Source: Acidimicrobiia bacterium
GTDB taxonomy: Bacteria > Actinomycetota > Acidimicrobiia > Acidimicrobiales > Ilumatobacteraceae
Assembly: GCA_009927565.1 (NCBI GenBank)
Contig: RFMT01000277.1
Coordinates: 1 to 6,736 of the forward strand
DNA length: 6,736 nt
Direction of reading: 5' to 3'
This document shows, piece after piece, positions 5,956 through 6,736 of the stretch. The notes beneath the pieces are model-generated. The model saw only the letters and a program-made list of their open reading frames with translations. It had not been told where the DNA came from and ran no database searches. The position numbers and the translations under genes are program-made. Position 1 is the stretch's first letter; each line of letters starts with the position of its first letter.

Positions 5956-6736
5956 ACTCGCTCGCTTTAGGAGTTGCACCAGGCGACGGCTCAACAATTT
6001 GAGGTCGTCCGAGACCTTCTTGAACCAAGCGGGCGACTGTTGCTCCGTCGATGGTTTCTTGTTCGAGCAACGTTTGGGCGACTAGATCGAGACCCGCGCG
6101 ATTCTTTTCGAGCAACACCTTGGCTCGAGCCTCTTGTTCGCGCAAGATCAGGCTGATTTCAGAGTCAATCATTCGTGCAGTTTCATCTGAATATTCGCGA
6201 CCGTTGGTCATTAGGTCTTCACCAAGAAACACTTGTTGTTGCGAACTCCATGCCATTGGTCCGACGGCGTCGCTCATACCCCATTCACGAACCATGCGGC
6301 GGGCGATAGAAGTTGCTTGTTCGAGGTCATTGGCGGCACCACTGTTTAGGTGGCCAAAGACGATCATTTCTGCAACGCGACCGCCCATTGCTTTGCAGAT
6401 CATGTCTTTGAAGTAGTCGCGCGAATATGTGTGTCGCTCTTCTGGGAGCGTCCACGTAACACCGAGTGCCATGCCACGCGGCAAAATCGTGACTTTATGC
6501 AACGGGTCACTGTGAGGCAAAACAGTTGCAAGCACTGCGTGTCCGCCTTCGTGATATGCAGTGGCTCTCTTTTCTTCAGCGTTGAGAATCAAACTCTCGC
6601 GGCGAGCGCCCATGATCACACGGTCTCGGGCATTTTCGAAGTCAATATGTTCAATAACTTTCGAACCGCGACGTACTGCGAGCAACGCGGCTTCGTTGAC
6701 CAGGTTTGCAAGATCGGCACCACTCATGCCTGGCGT
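5942..6736 (-). CDS. ftsH: ATP-dependent zinc metalloprotease FtsH, C-terminal peptidase part, N-terminus outside window
   Basis: The frame is open from the right edge (Thr-Pro-Gly-Met-Ser-Gly-Ala-Asp...) to TAA at 5944-5942, giving 264 visible residues. FtsH is a membrane-bound hexameric AAA+ protease that degrades misfolded membrane proteins and some regulators. The visible part starts at the SGADLANLVNEAAL helix that closes the AAA module, then continues into the M41 peptidase. Zinc ligands are the two histidines and the glutamate-containing HEGGH motif (encoded at 6553-6539) and the aspartate of GAANDLEQAT. LPRGMALGVT, GGRVAE and REWGMS are also family-typical. The usual motif is HEAGH; here the alanine is glycine, which should not affect catalysis. 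The polar C-terminal tail (PSPGATPKASESNEN) is ordinary for FtsH. Most of the AAA ATPase domain and the two membrane helices are beyond the edge. It converges on the upstream operon with a 6-bp gap and is probably unrelated to it. Confidence 0.96.
   Translation of the reverse strand, partial: TPGMSGADLANLVNEAALLAVRRGSKVIEHIDFENARDRVIMGARRESLILNAEEKRATAYHEGGHAVLATVLPHSDPLHKVTILPRGMALGVTWTLPEERHTYSRDYFKDMICKAMGGRVAEMIVFGHLNSGAANDLEQATSIARRMVREWGMSDAVGPMAWSSQQQVFLGEDLMTNGREYSDETARMIDSEISLILREQEARAKVLLEKNRAGLDLVAQTLLEQETIDGATVARLVQEGLGRPQIVEPSPGATPKASESNEN

Overview
The window looks like a chromosomal segment of a high-level Actinomycetota lineage, most plausibly an Acidimicrobiia-like bacterium with only moderate GC (one 60-base line counted by hand is 47% G+C). 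The lineage call rests on protein style recalled from memory: a GT2 glycosyltransferase fused to a large membrane domain next to a DUF5719-like exported protein, an RRR-DAPxQ thioredoxin-like protein, and an FtsH with the sequence style of that group. No search was run. There are no RNA genes, insertion sequences or CRISPR arrays, and no gene-free stretch longer than about 50 bases.

Layout. Positions 1-726 (minus) hold the N-terminal half of a polytopic membrane protein that resembles a MATE/MVF-type (Wzx-like) lipid-linked glycan flippase; it runs off the left edge. A 48-bp divergent intergenic region (727-774) carries two back-to-back -10-like elements, each 8-9 nt from a start codon and without a Shine-Dalgarno sequence, so both genes may be transcribed leaderless. 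Two copies of TTAGTAGT lie in this region. To the right is a tight three-gene plus-strand operon: a 1063-residue GT-A/GT-C fusion glycosyltransferase (775-3966), a 503-residue N-terminally anchored exported DUF5719-like protein built of four similar modules (3966-5477), and a 152-residue membrane-anchored thioredoxin-fold protein with a CDAC active site (5477-5935). Both junctions overlap by one base (TAATG and TAGTG). Six bases after this operon ends, the convergent minus-strand ftsH gene ends; its peptidase domain fills 5942-6736 and the AAA part lies off the right edge.

How the genes may work together (inference). The flippase-like protein, the glycosyltransferase with its large extracytoplasmic domain and the exported modular protein look like an envelope-glycan assembly unit. 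The thioredoxin-like protein could serve the only two cysteines of the DUF5719-like protein, but its charge distribution suggests a cytoplasmic Trx domain, which argues against that simple picture. FtsH is a housekeeping neighbour and probably not part of the unit. The most interesting targets are the divergent flippase/glycosyltransferase/DUF5719/Trx module as a whole, the fourfold repeat in the DUF5719-like protein, and the shared leaderless divergent promoter region.
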